Source: Acetobacteraceae bacterium
GTDB lineage: Bacteria > Pseudomonadota > Alphaproteobacteria > Acetobacterales > Acetobacteraceae
Reading direction: 5' to 3'
NCBI GenBank assembly: GCA_031291725.1
Contig: JARLIM010000002.1
Coordinates: forward strand, 1-58,526
DNA: 58,526 nt
Shown here piece after piece: positions 36,654-47,194 of the stretch (the stretch's first letter is position 1; each line of letters starts with the position of its first letter). The position numbers and the translations under genes were made by a program. The notes below the pieces were generated by a model. That model ran no database searches, was not told where the DNA came from, and saw only the letters and a program-made list of their open reading frames with translations.

Positions 36654-36871
36654 CGGCACGGTGCGGCTGCGCCTGACGTGATAGAAAAATCATTGAAAAA
36701 CAACGCCGCCTTGGTGCCCGCTGATGTCGAATTTACACAAGTGACCGCATTTTCGTAAAATCATTTACTGCTTTACATCATCTGTCACAGTTTCCGTCGT
36801 GACTTCGCAGATGCAGCACCGTAGATCGGACTTCGCTGATTGAGCGGCTTACTGCGAAGGAATGAGACGAG
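36654..36871. promoter_or_regulatory. Promoter region of isocitrate lyase
   Basis: This region has about 218 bases. It contains three TTTAC repeats (36732, 36764 and 36772) and a small palindrome ATTTT-CGT-AAAAT. These are candidate binding sites for a regulator of acetate or glyoxylate metabolism; I cannot name it. GGAATGAG lies ahead of the ATG at 36872. Confidence 0.35.
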
Positions 36872-38527
36872 ATGGACACGCGGAATTTCTCCCCTGATGG
36901 CATGACCGGCTCGGTTGCGGCCTCGGTTGGTCAATCGGCGTATCAGGCTCATACGGCCAGCGTTGCGGCGCTCATCGAGAGCAAGGGTGGCACCTGGGAT
37001 GGCATCAATGCCGAGTCCGTCGCCCGCATGCGTCTGCAGAACCGCTTCCTGACCGGCATCGACATCGCCCGCTTCACCGCCAAGACGATGCGTGCGGACA
37101 TGGCCGCCTATGACAACGATGCGGGCCTTTACACCCAGTCGCTCGGTGCATGGCACGGCTTCATCGCGCAGCAGCAGATGATCTCGGTGAAGAAGCATTT
37201 CGGCACGCTGAAGCGTCGCTACATCTATCTGTCCGGCTGGATGGTCGCCGCCCTGCGCAGCGAATTCGGCCCGCTGCCGGATCAGTCGATGCATGAGAAA
37301 ACCTCGGTGCCGGCGCTGATCAGCGAAATCTACACCTTCCTCAAGCAGGCCGATGCCCGCGAACTCGGCGGCCTGTTCCGCGAGCTCGACGCCGCCCGCG
37401 CCTCTGCCAATGCGGCCAAGATTGCCGAAGTGCAGAGCAAGATCGACAATTTCGAAACCCATGTCGTGCCGATCATCGCCGATATCGATGCGGGTTTCGG
37501 CAATGCCGAAGCCACCTACCTGTTGGCCAAGAAGATGATCGAAGCCGGGGCCTGCGCGCTGCAGATCGAAAACCAGGTGTCGGACGAAAAGCAGTGCGGC
37601 CATCAGGACGGCAAAGTCACCGTGCCGCATGAAGACTTCCTCGCCAAGGTGCGCGCACTGCGTTACGCCTTCCTGGAACTGGGCGTGGAAGACGGCATCG
37701 TCGTCACCCGCACGGACAGCCTCGGCGCGGGTCTGACCAAGCAGATCGCCGTCAGCCACACGCCGGGCGATCTGGGCGACCAGTATAACAGCTTCCTCGA
37801 TTGCGAAGAGATCGATCCGGCCACCGCCCGCAACGGCGATGTGATCCTCAACCGCGACGGCAAGCTGCTGCGTCCGAAGCGTCTGGCCTCCAACCTGTTC
37901 CAGTTCCGCGCTGGCACCGGTGAAGATCGCTGCGTGCTGGACAGCATCACCTCGCTGCAGAACGGCGCCGATCTGCTGTGGATCGAAACCGAGAAGCCGC
38001 ATGTGGAGCAGATCGCCAGCATGATGGACCGCGTGCGCGCCGTGGTGCCGAACGCCAAGCTGGCCTACAACAACTCGCCCTCCTTCAACTGGACGCTGAA
38101 TTTCCGCCAGCAGGTCTATGACGCCTGGAAGGCCGAAGGTCAGGACGTGTCGGCCTATGACCGTGCGAAGCTGATGAGCGTGGATTACGACACCACCGAT
38201 CTGGCCAAGGTGGCCGATGAGCGCATCCGCACCTTCCAGGCCGATGCCGCCAAGCGTTCGGGCATCTTCCACCACCTGATCACCCTGCCGACCTACCACA
38301 CGGCGGCTTTGTCCACCGATCAGCTGTCGAAGCGGTATTTCGGCGACCAGGGCATGCTCGGCTATGTGCTGAACGTGCAGCGCGAAGAAATTCGCCAGGG
38401 CATCGCCTGCGTGAAGCACCAGAACATGTCGGGCTCCGACATCGGTGACGACCACAAGGAATATTTCGCCGGTGAAGCCGCCCTCAAGGCTGGCGGCGCA
38501 CACAATACGATGAACCAGTTCGGCTGA
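36872..38527 (+). CDS. aceA: Isocitrate lyase, long-form
   Basis: The protein has 551 residues. The active-site segment is NQVSDEKQCGHQDGKVTVPH, with the catalytic Cys near residue 241. IADIDAGFGNAEATYLLAKK carries metal-binding acids, and NNSPSFNWTLNF is the conserved substrate loop. The KQCGH form and the length match the long subgroup seen in Pseudomonas aeruginosa rather than the 430-residue E. coli type. It splits isocitrate to glyoxylate and succinate, allowing growth on acetate or fatty acids. No malate synthase or AceK is adjacent. It converges on frmA across a double hairpin. Confidence 0.95.
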   Translation: MDTRNFSPDGMTGSVAASVGQSAYQAHTASVAALIESKGGTWDGINAESVARMRLQNRFLTGIDIARFTAKTMRADMAAYDNDAGLYTQSLGAWHGFIAQQQMISVKKHFGTLKRRYIYLSGWMVAALRSEFGPLPDQSMHEKTSVPALISEIYTFLKQADARELGGLFRELDAARASANAAKIAEVQSKIDNFETHVVPIIADIDAGFGNAEATYLLAKKMIEAGACALQIENQVSDEKQCGHQDGKVTVPHEDFLAKVRALRYAFLELGVEDGIVVTRTDSLGAGLTKQIAVSHTPGDLGDQYNSFLDCEEIDPATARNGDVILNRDGKLLRPKRLASNLFQFRAGTGEDRCVLDSITSLQNGADLLWIETEKPHVEQIASMMDRVRAVVPNAKLAYNNSPSFNWTLNFRQQVYDAWKAEGQDVSAYDRAKLMSVDYDTTDLAKVADERIRTFQADAAKRSGIFHHLITLPTYHTAALSTDQLSKRYFGDQGMLGYVLNVQREEIRQGIACVKHQNMSGSDIGDDHKEYFAGEAALKAGGAHNTMNQFG

Positions 38528-38546
38528 TCATCGCAGCGTATCGCGT

Positions 38547-38621
38547 GTAGGGTGGGATGCCTTGTGCATCCCACCTCTGTTTTTGGCCTGGCCATTGGGA
38601 TGCCAAGGCATCCCACCCTAC
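38547..38621. terminator. Double-hairpin palindrome between convergent aceA and frmA
   Basis: The 17-bp outer arms (38547-38563 and 38605-38621) are perfect inverted repeats. Each side can also fold on its own: 38551-38560 pairs with 38566-38575, and GGGATGCC/GGCATCCC around 38598-38613. It lies 20 bases after aceA and 6 bases from the end of frmA, so it probably terminates both. Its GTAGGGTGGGATGCC arms resemble dispersed palindromes found in many proteobacteria. Confidence 0.7.
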
Positions 38622-38626
38622 GGGGC

Positions 38627-39748
38627 TCAATAAATCACAACCGACCGGATCGAGCTGCCTTCGTGCATCAGATCAAAGCCATGATTGATGTCTTCGAGCG
38701 GCATGGTGTGGGTGATCAGATCGTCGATGTTGATCTTGCCCTCCATGTACCAATCCACAATCTTCGGCACATCCGTCCGCCCGCGCGCGCCGCCGAAGGC
38801 TGAGCCTTTCCACACCCGGCCGGTGACGAGTTGGAACGGGCGGGTGGCGATCTCGGCGCCGGAGGGGGCCACGCCGATGACGATGCTCTCGCCCCAGCCG
38901 CGATGACAACATTCCAATGCCTGACGCATCACGCTCACATTGCCGGTGCAATCGAAGCTGAAATCGGCACCGCCACCGGTGAGATCCTGGATCGCCTGCA
39001 CCACCTTGTCTGCGCCGACGTCTTTCGGGTTGATGAAATGCGTCATCCCGAATGTGCGGGCGATCTCCTGTTTGGCGGGGTTGATGTCGATGCCGATGAT
39101 CTTGTCGGCCCCCACCATACGCGCCCCTTGGATCACATTCAGCCCGATCCCGCCGAGACCGAACACCGCCACATTTGCACCCGGCCAGACCTTGGCGGTG
39201 TAGATCACCGCGCCGATGCCGGTGGTGACGCCGCAACCGATGTAGCAAATCTTATCGAACGGCGCGTCTTCCCGCACCTTCGCCACCGCGATCTCCGGCA
39301 GCACGGTGAAGTTGGCGAAGGTTGAGCAGCCCATGTAGTGGAACACCGGCGCGGGGCTGACTTTCTCACAGGAAAAGCGCGATGTGCCGTCCGGCATCAC
39401 GCCGCGACCCTGGGTGGCGCGGATAGACGTGCACAGATTTGAGCGCTGCGACAGGCAGGTTTTGCACTGGCGGCATTCCGGCGTGTAGAGCGGTATCACG
39501 TGATCGCCCGGCTTCACGCTGGTCACACCTGCGCCCACGTCGCGCACGATGCCCGCGCCTTCATGGCCGAGGATGGCGGGGAACAGACCTTCGGAATCAA
39601 GGCCGGAGAGGGTGTAGGCGTCGGTGTGGCAGATGCCGGTGGCCATCACCTCAATCAGCACCTCACCCGCCTTGGGGCCTTCGAGATGCACGGTTTCAAT
39701 GGTCAAAGGCTGGTTGGCTGCCCATGCAACGGCGGCGCGAACATCCAT
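38627..39748 (-). CDS. frmA: S-(hydroxymethyl)glutathione dehydrogenase / class III alcohol dehydrogenase
   Basis: The protein has 373 residues. The catalytic zinc region is TGICHTDAYTLSGLDSEGLF followed by GHEGAG, the structural zinc loop is CRQCKTCLSQRSNLC, and the Rossmann motif is FGLGGIGLNVIQGA. TQGRGVMPDGTSRFS is typical of class III enzymes. It oxidises the formaldehyde-glutathione adduct with NAD, removing formaldehyde, and can also reduce S-nitrosoglutathione. GGAATTCACC precedes the ATG. No frmB (S-formylglutathione hydrolase) is beside it. Rieske demethylases release formaldehyde, which could be relevant to the island at 55 kb, but the genes are 15 kb apart. Confidence 0.94.
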   Translation of the reverse strand: MDVRAAVAWAANQPLTIETVHLEGPKAGEVLIEVMATGICHTDAYTLSGLDSEGLFPAILGHEGAGIVRDVGAGVTSVKPGDHVIPLYTPECRQCKTCLSQRSNLCTSIRATQGRGVMPDGTSRFSCEKVSPAPVFHYMGCSTFANFTVLPEIAVAKVREDAPFDKICYIGCGVTTGIGAVIYTAKVWPGANVAVFGLGGIGLNVIQGARMVGADKIIGIDINPAKQEIARTFGMTHFINPKDVGADKVVQAIQDLTGGGADFSFDCTGNVSVMRQALECCHRGWGESIVIGVAPSGAEIATRPFQLVTGRVWKGSAFGGARGRTDVPKIVDWYMEGKINIDDLITHTMPLEDINHGFDLMHEGSSIRSVVIY

Positions 39749-39828
39749 GGTGAATTCCTTGCTCTTGCGTCAGGCGGCGAACATCTCGCGCACGCGGTTG
39801 TCTGACAAGAGAGCAAAGTCCACACCCG

Positions 39829-39853
39829 ATCCGGCCCCAGCGTGGGGCCGGAT
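39829..39853 (-). terminator. Hairpin terminator of the TonB-dependent receptor gene
   Basis: A perfect 10-bp GC-rich stem (39829-39838 with 39844-39853) and a 5-base loop lie 17 bases after the receptor stop on the minus strand. There is no T-run after it. Confidence 0.6.
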
Positions 39854-39870
39854 GTCTTGGCGGTAAAGGC

Positions 39871-42186
39871 TTAGAAGTTAACTGTCAGTGCGCCGAAGAC
39901 GGTCTGCCCCGGCAGGAACGAGTAGGTCAGCGAAGTGTTGTTGATGCTCGTCAGGCCGGATGGGCTGCCCGCGATTTCCGTCGTGTTCTGGTGGTTGAAG
40001 ATATTCGAAATGCCGCCTCGGAACGTCATGCGCTGCAGCATCGGCACACTCTCGATGTCCTTGCCGCGGATGCCGACCACCAAGTCGGTGGTGTTGTAGG
40101 CCTTGACGTGGTTCAGCGCGCCATTGGTTGTGCTGGTTGTGGCGAACTCGCCGCTGCTGCCATAGGCATCGCCGGTGAATTTCTGCAGCAGTGAGCCGAA
40201 GAACTTGCCGTTGTCGAACACCACACCGCCAGCGGCCGTGTAGGTCGGGGCATCGCCGACGCGCTGGTCCTTGTTGGCGCCGGCGATGTATTTCGCCTGG
40301 ATCAAAGCGCCGCTGGCAAAGGCCGACCAGCCGTCGCCAATTGCGTATGTGCCTTCGGCTTCAAGGCCCTGGAACTGCGCGGTGCCGCCATTGGTGTAGA
40401 TCGAGTTGCCGTTGACGGTGGTGTTGACTGCGTAGTTGTAGGACACGACACGATAGATATCGGCATCCGCCGCGATCCGACCGGACTTGAAGACCACACC
40501 CGCCTGATAGTTGTCGGTGCTCTGCGGCTTGATGCTGTCAAGCTGCGGGCTGGCAACGTAATAGGCGCTGACAGTCGGCACCAGGTAACCTTGCGATGCC
40601 TGGGCGTAGACTGCCAACTCGTTGTTGATCTTGTAGTTGGCCGACAGGTAGGGCTGACTCGATGTGTAGGTGTGCGTGTAGTACAGCGGGGTCAGCGTGG
40701 TTTGATTGACCGCGGCATCGTGCTGGCGGGTGAAGGCTTCGTATTTGAAGCCCGGCGTGATCGTCAGATCCGCCAGCGGCGTCCACTCATATTCCACGAA
40801 GGGCTGCGCGGTGGTGATGTGCGACGACAGATCCAGCTTGTAAGACTGCGCCATGGTCATGCCCAACTGCGGGAAGGTCTGGCCAGTGGTGTAGTCGATG
40901 TATTCCTGCATGCGGCTGTTGTCGCCATGTTCCAGCCAGATGCCGGTGCGCAGCAGGCCGCTGAACAGGCCAGCGTCGATGTGGCGATCGACCGAGAAGA
41001 TGTCGCCGACCGCACGGTAGTTGTTGTTTTTAAGGTAGCCAAGAACGTCCGTGTTGCTCACGCCAAAAGCGGTGTAAGCGCTCGATGCGCCCTTGTTGGC
41101 CGTGGTCGCATTGCCAACGCCGCTCTGGTTGATGCCGTTGTTCTGTAGAGTGGGGTAGCTATACGAATAAGTATAAACTTTGTTGTCGATGTGCCATCCA
41201 TGCATCGATCCTTCAAGGTCGATGTATTCGAAATCGGTCTGCTTCTGCGAATTGTTGAAGCCGACATATTCCTGGCTGAGCGGGTTGTTGTTCACCGCGC
41301 CGTATTGCTTGCCGTAAGCCTGTAGCTGCGGATAGGTGATCCCGGCGACGTTGTTGTAGTTCTCAGTTCCGAAAGTTGACAGCACGGTAACGGTGAAATC
41401 ACCCAGCTGGTCCTGCGCCTTGGCCAGGAATTGATTTTGGTTATATTTACCATCCTGCAGGGCGCCGCCAGTGTAGGCGTAGTTATACTGGAACAGCGCG
41501 CGCGCTTCGCTGTCGCCCAACTTGCCGGTCTGCACGGTGATCACGCTGCCCTGGGTGCGGAACGAGCCGGCACTTTCCTGCACATAACCGCCGAACACAT
41601 CGGAGAGCGCGATCGAGTTCAGGCCAAGCGTGCCGCCGAAGGTGGCGTAACCGGGTTGCGAGGCCGGGCCGGGGCCACGATTGGCGGTGACACTGCCCAG
41701 GAAGGCGGATGGGAAATAGGCCGCCGAATGGTGCGTCGGGTCGTTCATGTCACCAAACGGAATGCCGTCGAAGGTGACATTGTACTGGCCGTCCACAAAG
41801 CCGCGCCAGCCGCCCTTGGCATCGCCGAGAAGGCCGTTCGTGTTGGCGGAGGTCCAACCCGGTGTATATTTCACCGTTTCGTTGTAGTCCGAGGTCGGCG
41901 GGATGACGTCGCGCAGCACTTTGTCGCTGACGATCGACTCTGGCTCCAGAGCGTCCAGCGACCCTTGCGCCGGCGCCAGAGCCGGAGCGGAACCGAGCGG
42001 CGCCTGGCTGCCAACGGCCAGCGGGCTGGACAGTGGTGGCAGGGCAGCGCCGGAGAGCACGTCAACCGAACCGATATCGGTGGACTGCGCGAATGCCGTG
42101 CCTGAGGCCAGCATCAACGTCAGCGTGAGCATCGAAATGCCGGCATGCAATGCTGCGCGCCGGTGAGAGGAGCGATGTGAGATCAT
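39871..42186 (-). CDS. TonB-dependent outer-membrane receptor
   Basis: This outer-membrane beta-barrel has about 771 residues. A signal peptide (near LTLTLMLASGTAFAQ) is followed by a plug domain (RDVIPPTSDYNETVKYTPGW; DGQYNVTFDGIPFGDMNDPT) and a barrel ending in the required aromatic residue (TVFGALTVNF). I start at 42186, which has AGAAGG 9 bases upstream; a GTG at 42225 would add 13 residues. The Pro/Ala/Ser-rich segment before the plug is long. The ligand is unknown. It follows ureG on the same strand after a 242-base AT-rich gap, so nickel or a nickel chelate is one possibility, with siderophore or vitamin B12 as usual alternatives. Confidence 0.88.
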   Translation of the reverse strand: MISHRSSHRRAALHAGISMLTLTLMLASGTAFAQSTDIGSVDVLSGAALPPLSSPLAVGSQAPLGSAPALAPAQGSLDALEPESIVSDKVLRDVIPPTSDYNETVKYTPGWTSANTNGLLGDAKGGWRGFVDGQYNVTFDGIPFGDMNDPTHHSAAYFPSAFLGSVTANRGPGPASQPGYATFGGTLGLNSIALSDVFGGYVQESAGSFRTQGSVITVQTGKLGDSEARALFQYNYAYTGGALQDGKYNQNQFLAKAQDQLGDFTVTVLSTFGTENYNNVAGITYPQLQAYGKQYGAVNNNPLSQEYVGFNNSQKQTDFEYIDLEGSMHGWHIDNKVYTYSYSYPTLQNNGINQSGVGNATTANKGASSAYTAFGVSNTDVLGYLKNNNYRAVGDIFSVDRHIDAGLFSGLLRTGIWLEHGDNSRMQEYIDYTTGQTFPQLGMTMAQSYKLDLSSHITTAQPFVEYEWTPLADLTITPGFKYEAFTRQHDAAVNQTTLTPLYYTHTYTSSQPYLSANYKINNELAVYAQASQGYLVPTVSAYYVASPQLDSIKPQSTDNYQAGVVFKSGRIAADADIYRVVSYNYAVNTTVNGNSIYTNGGTAQFQGLEAEGTYAIGDGWSAFASGALIQAKYIAGANKDQRVGDAPTYTAAGGVVFDNGKFFGSLLQKFTGDAYGSSGEFATTSTTNGALNHVKAYNTTDLVVGIRGKDIESVPMLQRMTFRGGISNIFNHQNTTEIAGSPSGLTSINNTSLTYSFLPGQTVFGALTVNF

Positions 42187-42428
42187 GCCCGCGGAGCCTT
42201 CTGATGAATTGAGCGTAACGGTCACGTAAGCCGTTGCGCTGCTGACTAGGGGCTCAGACAGGGGCGGTCTTTGTCATTGTTGTGACAGAAATATTAAATA
42301 TATGCGGACCTAAAATTCACAATTAAAAATCGTATTTTGTCATTGAATTGAAATTTTGCATGAAATAATCATTCTATTTTATAAATATATTCTTTATAAA
42401 ATGTTTGATTTTTTATAATATTTTTATA
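42187..42428. other. Very AT-rich regulatory gap between ureG and the TonB receptor
   Basis: From about 42285 to 42428 the DNA is more than three-quarters A and T, in sharp contrast to its surroundings. It holds two perfect inverted repeats, listed separately, and is the likely promoter of the receptor. No small gene is evident. Confidence 0.6.
42376..42402. promoter_or_regulatory. Perfect 10-bp inverted repeat, candidate metal-regulator operator
   Basis: ATTTTATAAA-N7-TTTATAAAAT is a perfect palindrome of 27 bases upstream of the TonB receptor. Its size and AT content fit Fur-, NikR- or Zur-like sites in general, but I do not see an exact match to any consensus. Confidence 0.45.
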
Positions 42429-42434
42429 TTATAA
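42413..42434 (-). terminator. AT-only palindrome overlapping the ureG stop
   Basis: TTATAATAT-TTTT-ATATTATAA is a perfect 9-bp inverted repeat made only of A and T. It covers the last codons of ureG. It could be a weak terminator or a second protein-binding site for the downstream receptor promoter. Confidence 0.35.
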
Positions 42435-43043
42435 TAATCCGCCTTGTTTTACTATAAAATCGGCGATTTTTTCTACGCCAAGCCCGGATCGTATATTGGT
42501 AAATACAAAGGGGCGTCCCTGGCGCTGCTGGGTGGAGTCGCGCTCCATCACCTCCAGGCTGGCCCCCACATGCGGGGCGAGGTCGATTTTGTTGATCACC
42601 AGCAAATCCGACCGTGTGATGCCCGGCCCGCCCTTGCGCGGGATTTTGTCGCCGGCGGAGACGTCGATCACGTAGATCGTCAGATCCGCCAGCTCCGGGC
42701 TGTAGGTGGCGGTGAGGTTGTCGCCGCCTGACTCGATCAGGATCAGATCAAGGCCCGGAAAGCGGCGGTTCATCTCATCCACCCCCGCCAGATTGATCGA
42801 GGCATCCTCCCGGATGGCGGTGTGCGGGCAGCCGCCGGTCTCGATGCCCATGATGCGCTCCGGCGGCAGCGAGCCGGCGCGGGTGAGGAATTCGGCATCC
42901 TCGCGGGTGTAGATATCGTTGGTGATGGCGGCGATGTTGTGGCTGTCGCGAAAATGGCGACACAGCGCGTCCATCAGCGCCGTCTTGCCGGTGCCGACCG
43001 GGCCGCCAATGCCGACTTTGAGCGGACCATTCACAGAGATCAT
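42429..43043 (-). CDS. ureG: Urease accessory GTPase UreG
   Basis: The protein has 204 residues. P-loop [17 protein letters not shown] lies at about 11-27, and the metal-binding CPH is in [35 protein letters not shown] and the G4 motif [10 protein letters not shown] are present. UreG binds nickel and GTP and drives nickel insertion into urease together with UreE, UreF and UreD. There is no His-rich N-terminal extension. The start overlaps ureF by 4 bases. The last gene of the urease operon. Confidence 0.96.
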   Translation of the reverse strand: MISVNGPLKVGIGGPVGTGKTALMDALCRHFRDSHNIAAITNDIYTREDAEFLTRAGSLPPERIMGIETGGCPHTAIREDASINLAGVDEMNRRFPGLDLILIESGGDNLTATYSPELADLTIYVIDVSAGDKIPRKGGPGITRSDLLVINKIDLAPHVGASLEVMERDSTQQRQGRPFVFTNIRSGLGVEKIADFIVKQGGLL

Positions 43044-43711
43044 GAGCGGAAAAGCCTCGTTGCCTGGGTTTCGTGACGGGCGGCTGCGATGTCGGCGCGC
43101 AGGCAGAATCCGCCGAGATCGTCGAGTGTGGCGGCGGCGGTGGTCCGCGCCACATCGGTGATGCTGTCCTCCAATCGCGCCAAAACGGCAAGCCCGGTGG
43201 TCTGGCCGAGCGGGACGAGGCGCACGGCCGCCGAGATCAGATTGGCCGCGAAATTGTGGAGATAGGCGATGCAGAGATGATCCGCATCGATGCCGGAGAC
43301 ACCGCCGAGCGCACCGACCGCCACCGGATAGGGCAGATCGCCGGCGCGGGCGATCAGCGGCGGGAACAGGCTGGTGTTCCATGCCGAGGCCGCGCGGGCA
43401 AAGGCGTTGCCCTGGCCGCTGCTCTCTGCCCGTCGCTCGCGGGTGGCGGAGGTGGCGCGGCCGAGTTCGGCGAGGCTGGCCAGAGTCTCAATCTCGCCCG
43501 CAGCCGCGTGGGCGTGGCGCAGCAAAATGGCGTCGTTACGGCCGGAGCCGTGGCGCAACAGCGCGCCTGTCCAGCCGAACAACGTCTCGCCATCGCGAAT
43601 GTCGCGCGCCTCCACCGCCCATTCCAGACCGTGCGAATACGCGAAGCCGCCGGTGGGGAAGGCGGGGGAGAGCCATGCGAGCAGGCGCAGCAGGGCGGCG
43701 GTGTCAGCCAT
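43040..43711 (-). CDS. ureF: Urease accessory protein UreF
   Basis: The protein has 223 residues, all-helical. [20 protein letters not shown] is the UreF N-terminal signature, and the C-terminal half carries [20 protein letters not shown] and VPLGQTTG. UreF bridges UreG to the UreD-urease complex and checks GTP hydrolysis. Two in-frame ATGs (43717 and 43711) are possible starts. It overlaps the end of ureE and the start of ureG, so translation is coupled. Confidence 0.94.
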   Translation of the reverse strand: MADTAALLRLLAWLSPAFPTGGFAYSHGLEWAVEARDIRDGETLFGWTGALLRHGSGRNDAILLRHAHAAAGEIETLASLAELGRATSATRERRAESSGQGNAFARAASAWNTSLFPPLIARAGDLPYPVAVGALGGVSGIDADHLCIAYLHNFAANLISAAVRLVPLGQTTGLAVLARLEDSITDVARTTAAATLDDLGGFCLRADIAAARHETQATRLFRS

Positions 43712-44144
43712 GTGCATAGGCTCCCGGTTCGGGATCGAAGGCGGCGAGCACCTCCTCCGCGTCACCGCCGAGGCGGTCGATCAGATCGGCGGTGGTGGGG
43801 GCGGCGCGCACGCGCAAGGCATGGCGGAGGAATTGCACCGGGGTGTGACGATTGCCGAGATGCCAGGCGATGCGGGTCAGCGCATGGTCGTCGAAGGCCG
43901 TGATATGCAGCAGGGCTTCGGATTCGGCGATCACGCGGACGATGCGGCCATCATCGAGCAACAGCCCGTCGCCATCCTCCAGCCGTTGCAGGCGTGGCAG
44001 ATCGAGCAGGAATTCCAGGCCCTGGGTGGTCATGCAGCGCATGCGGCGGCGATAGCGCGCCTCGGCATCGGCACGGATATCGCCGATTTCGAGCGCGCGG
44101 TCCCAGGTGGTGGCGCGCAGGATGGTCGAGGCGCGGTTCAACAT
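43704..44144 (-). CDS. ureE: Urease accessory nickel chaperone UreE
   Basis: The protein has 146 residues. The N-terminal peptide-binding domain (RRMRCMTTQGLEFLLDLPRL) and the metal-binding domain (HITAFDDHALTRIAWHLGNR followed by HTPVQ) carry the conserved dimer-interface His of the GNRH motif. The His-rich tail of some UreE proteins is absent; the C-terminus is EPGAYAHG. It delivers nickel to UreG. It is separated from ureC by 47 bases that contain half of a REP-like element. Confidence 0.92.
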   Translation of the reverse strand: MLNRASTILRATTWDRALEIGDIRADAEARYRRRMRCMTTQGLEFLLDLPRLQRLEDGDGLLLDDGRIVRVIAESEALLHITAFDDHALTRIAWHLGNRHTPVQFLRHALRVRAAPTTADLIDRLGGDAEEVLAAFDPEPGAYAHG

Positions 44145-44148
44145 TCAG

Positions 44149-44187
44149 ACGTCGCCACGCTGTGCTCGCGATGACGGGCGATGGCTG
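44149..44187. repeat. Half REP-like element, copy C
   Basis: About 40 bases between ureE and ureC carry the right arm of the REP-like family (CTCGCGATGACGGG) and part of the centre. The left half is missing. It sits inside the urease operon. Confidence 0.45.
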
Positions 44188-44191
44188 GACA

Positions 44192-45898
<1,707 letters not shown>

Positions 45899-45915
45899 CG
45901 TTTCTCTCGCGGGGG

Positions 45916-46332
45916 CTAGGTGGAATGGATCATGTCGTCGATGGCATGCATGCGCTGGACGAAATACAGGCGCTTGGAATGCACGACATCGACGTCGAAC
46001 AGGTCGATTTCGATCTTGGCGGACAGATCTTTGATGTGATCGAAAATCTCGGCGTATTTGCCGTCACCATGCTTGTCGGCCTCGGCCTCCAGCTTGGCGT
46101 TCATCCGTTTGATCTCGGCCTCGATTTTCTCGACATGCAGCTCGTAGTTCTTCATCAGCGTATCGAACTGCTTAAGATGTTGCAGCATGTGGCTGCGGGT
46201 GAGCATGCCGAACGAGCCGGAACGGCTTTTCAGCCACAGCACGATCAGCAGCAGCACCCCAATCGCCGCACCGCCAGCGATCATCAGGGTGGTTTGGTCG
46301 AGATGCCGAAAATCGATATTGATGTTAAGCAT
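45916..46332 (-). CDS. Unknown membrane-anchored coiled-coil protein inside the urease operon
   Basis: The protein has 138 residues and I do not recognise its family. One N-terminal transmembrane helix ([20 protein letters not shown], about 15-34) is followed by a basic stretch and a long charged helix with coiled-coil character ([20 protein letters not shown]) and further helical sequence to the end. The helical domain should face the cytoplasm or periplasm as a rod. Its start overlaps the end of ureB by 8 bases, and its stop is 17 bases before ureC, so it is a real member of the operon. It may tether or scaffold urease at the membrane. Confidence 0.75.
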   Translation of the reverse strand: MLNINIDFRHLDQTTLMIAGGAAIGVLLLIVLWLKSRSGSFGMLTRSHMLQHLKQFDTLMKNYELHVEKIEAEIKRMNAKLEAEADKHGDGKYAEIFDHIKDLSAKIEIDLFDVDVVHSKRLYFVQRMHAIDDMIHST

Positions 46333-46639
46333 CGTCGATCCCCCCCATCACCAGCCCACGGAAGCCATAGATTGTGCGGCTGCCCTGGAATGGCACCAGA
46401 TTGATCTCGCGGGTTTGCCCCGGCTCGAACCGCACGGCGGTGCCGGCGGCGATGTCCAGCCTTTGGCCGGCGGCCGCCTTGCGGTCGAATGTCAGCGCCG
46501 CGTTGGTTTCGGCGAAATGATAGTGACTGCCCACCTGAATCGGTCGGTCGCCAGTATTGGCGACGACGAGGGTGGTGCGGGTCAGACCGGCGTTGAGCGT
46601 GATGTCGCCGGGCAGGGTGTCGATCTCACCTGGAATCAT
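46325..46639 (-). CDS. ureB: Urease beta subunit
   Basis: The protein has 104 residues. [40 protein letters not shown] and [20 protein letters not shown] are the UreB hallmarks. It is a structural subunit of the urease trimer of (UreABC). It starts at 46639, overlapping the stop of the 64-residue membrane protein by 4 bases, and its end overlaps the start of the 138-residue membrane protein. Confidence 0.96.
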   Translation of the reverse strand: MIPGEIDTLPGDITLNAGLTRTTLVVANTGDRPIQVGSHYHFAETNAALTFDRKAAAGQRLDIAAGTAVRFEPGQTREINLVPFQGSRTIYGFRGLVMGGIDDA

Positions 46640-46830
46640 GTCGGGCCATCCTTTGAGGGGCGCAAAATTGCCGCGCCAACGCGGAACAGGATTATTACGG
46701 CAGCGATTGCCAATAGTGCGAGCACAACTATGCCCAAATTCGTACCAGCGATCCCCGCAACCGTGCCCCATAGGATGGAGGCCGCAATTTGCAGGATCGT
46801 CGCGATGGCGGTGGAGATGCTGGAGAACAT
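46636..46830 (-). CDS. Small two-helix membrane protein inside the urease operon
   Basis: This encodes 64 residues, unrecognised. It consists almost entirely of two hydrophobic helices ([20 protein letters not shown] and [20 protein letters not shown]) with a short charged tail (RPSKDGPT). Its start is 3 bases after the ureA stop, and its stop overlaps the ureB start (ATGA), which makes coincidence unlikely. It could be a small inner-membrane partner of urease or a urea/ammonia-related channel component; there is no sequence evidence to choose. Confidence 0.7.
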   Translation of the reverse strand: MFSSISTAIATILQIAASILWGTVAGIAGTNLGIVVLALLAIAAVIILFRVGAAILRPSKDGPT

Positions 46831-46833
46831 CGG

Positions 46834-47136
46834 TCAGCGAATAGGGTGATGCACGGTGACGAGCTTGGTGCCATCGGGGAAGGTGGCTTCCACCTGCACG
46901 TCATGGATCATCTCGGCGATGCCCGGCATCACCTGTTCGCGGGTGATCACCTTGGCACCATCCTGCATCAGATCGGCCACCGAGCGCCCATCGCGCGCAC
47001 CTTCGACGACGAAATCGGTGATCAGCGCGATGGCTTCCGGATGGTTCAACCTCACGCCCCGCTCCAGCCGCTTGCGGGCGACGATGGCGGCCATGGCGAT
47101 GAGAAGCTTATCCTTCTCGCGCGGGGTGAGATTCAT
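46834..47136 (-). CDS. ureA: Urease gamma subunit
   Basis: The protein has 100 residues. It begins [20 protein letters not shown] followed by [20 protein letters not shown], and ends with [18 protein letters not shown], the classic UreA pattern. It is the first gene of the urease operon. A sigma-54-like promoter lies at 47195-47210 on the minus strand, with a 17-base palindrome between it and the start codon. Confidence 0.97.
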   Translation of the reverse strand: MNLTPREKDKLLIAMAAIVARKRLERGVRLNHPEAIALITDFVVEGARDGRSVADLMQDGAKVITREQVMPGIAEMIHDVQVEATFPDGTKLVTVHHPIR

Positions 47137-47158
47137 GCGGACACCTCAAGTCTCGATG

Positions 47159-47175
47159 CAGATGCGGTGCATCTG
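47159..47175. promoter_or_regulatory. Perfect 7-bp inverted repeat in the ureA leader
   Basis: CAGATGC-GGT-GCATCTG lies between the predicted transcription start (near 47184) and the ureA start codon (47136). It could be an operator or a short leader hairpin controlling urease expression. Confidence 0.45.
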
Positions 47176-47194
47176 ATTCTTGGTCGGGACGGAA

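Noticed and set aside
36872..38527. Assigning 2-methylisocitrate lyase to the aceA gene
   Set aside because: The length (551 residues) and the KQCGH context match the long isocitrate lyase subgroup, not the roughly 290-residue PrpB type.
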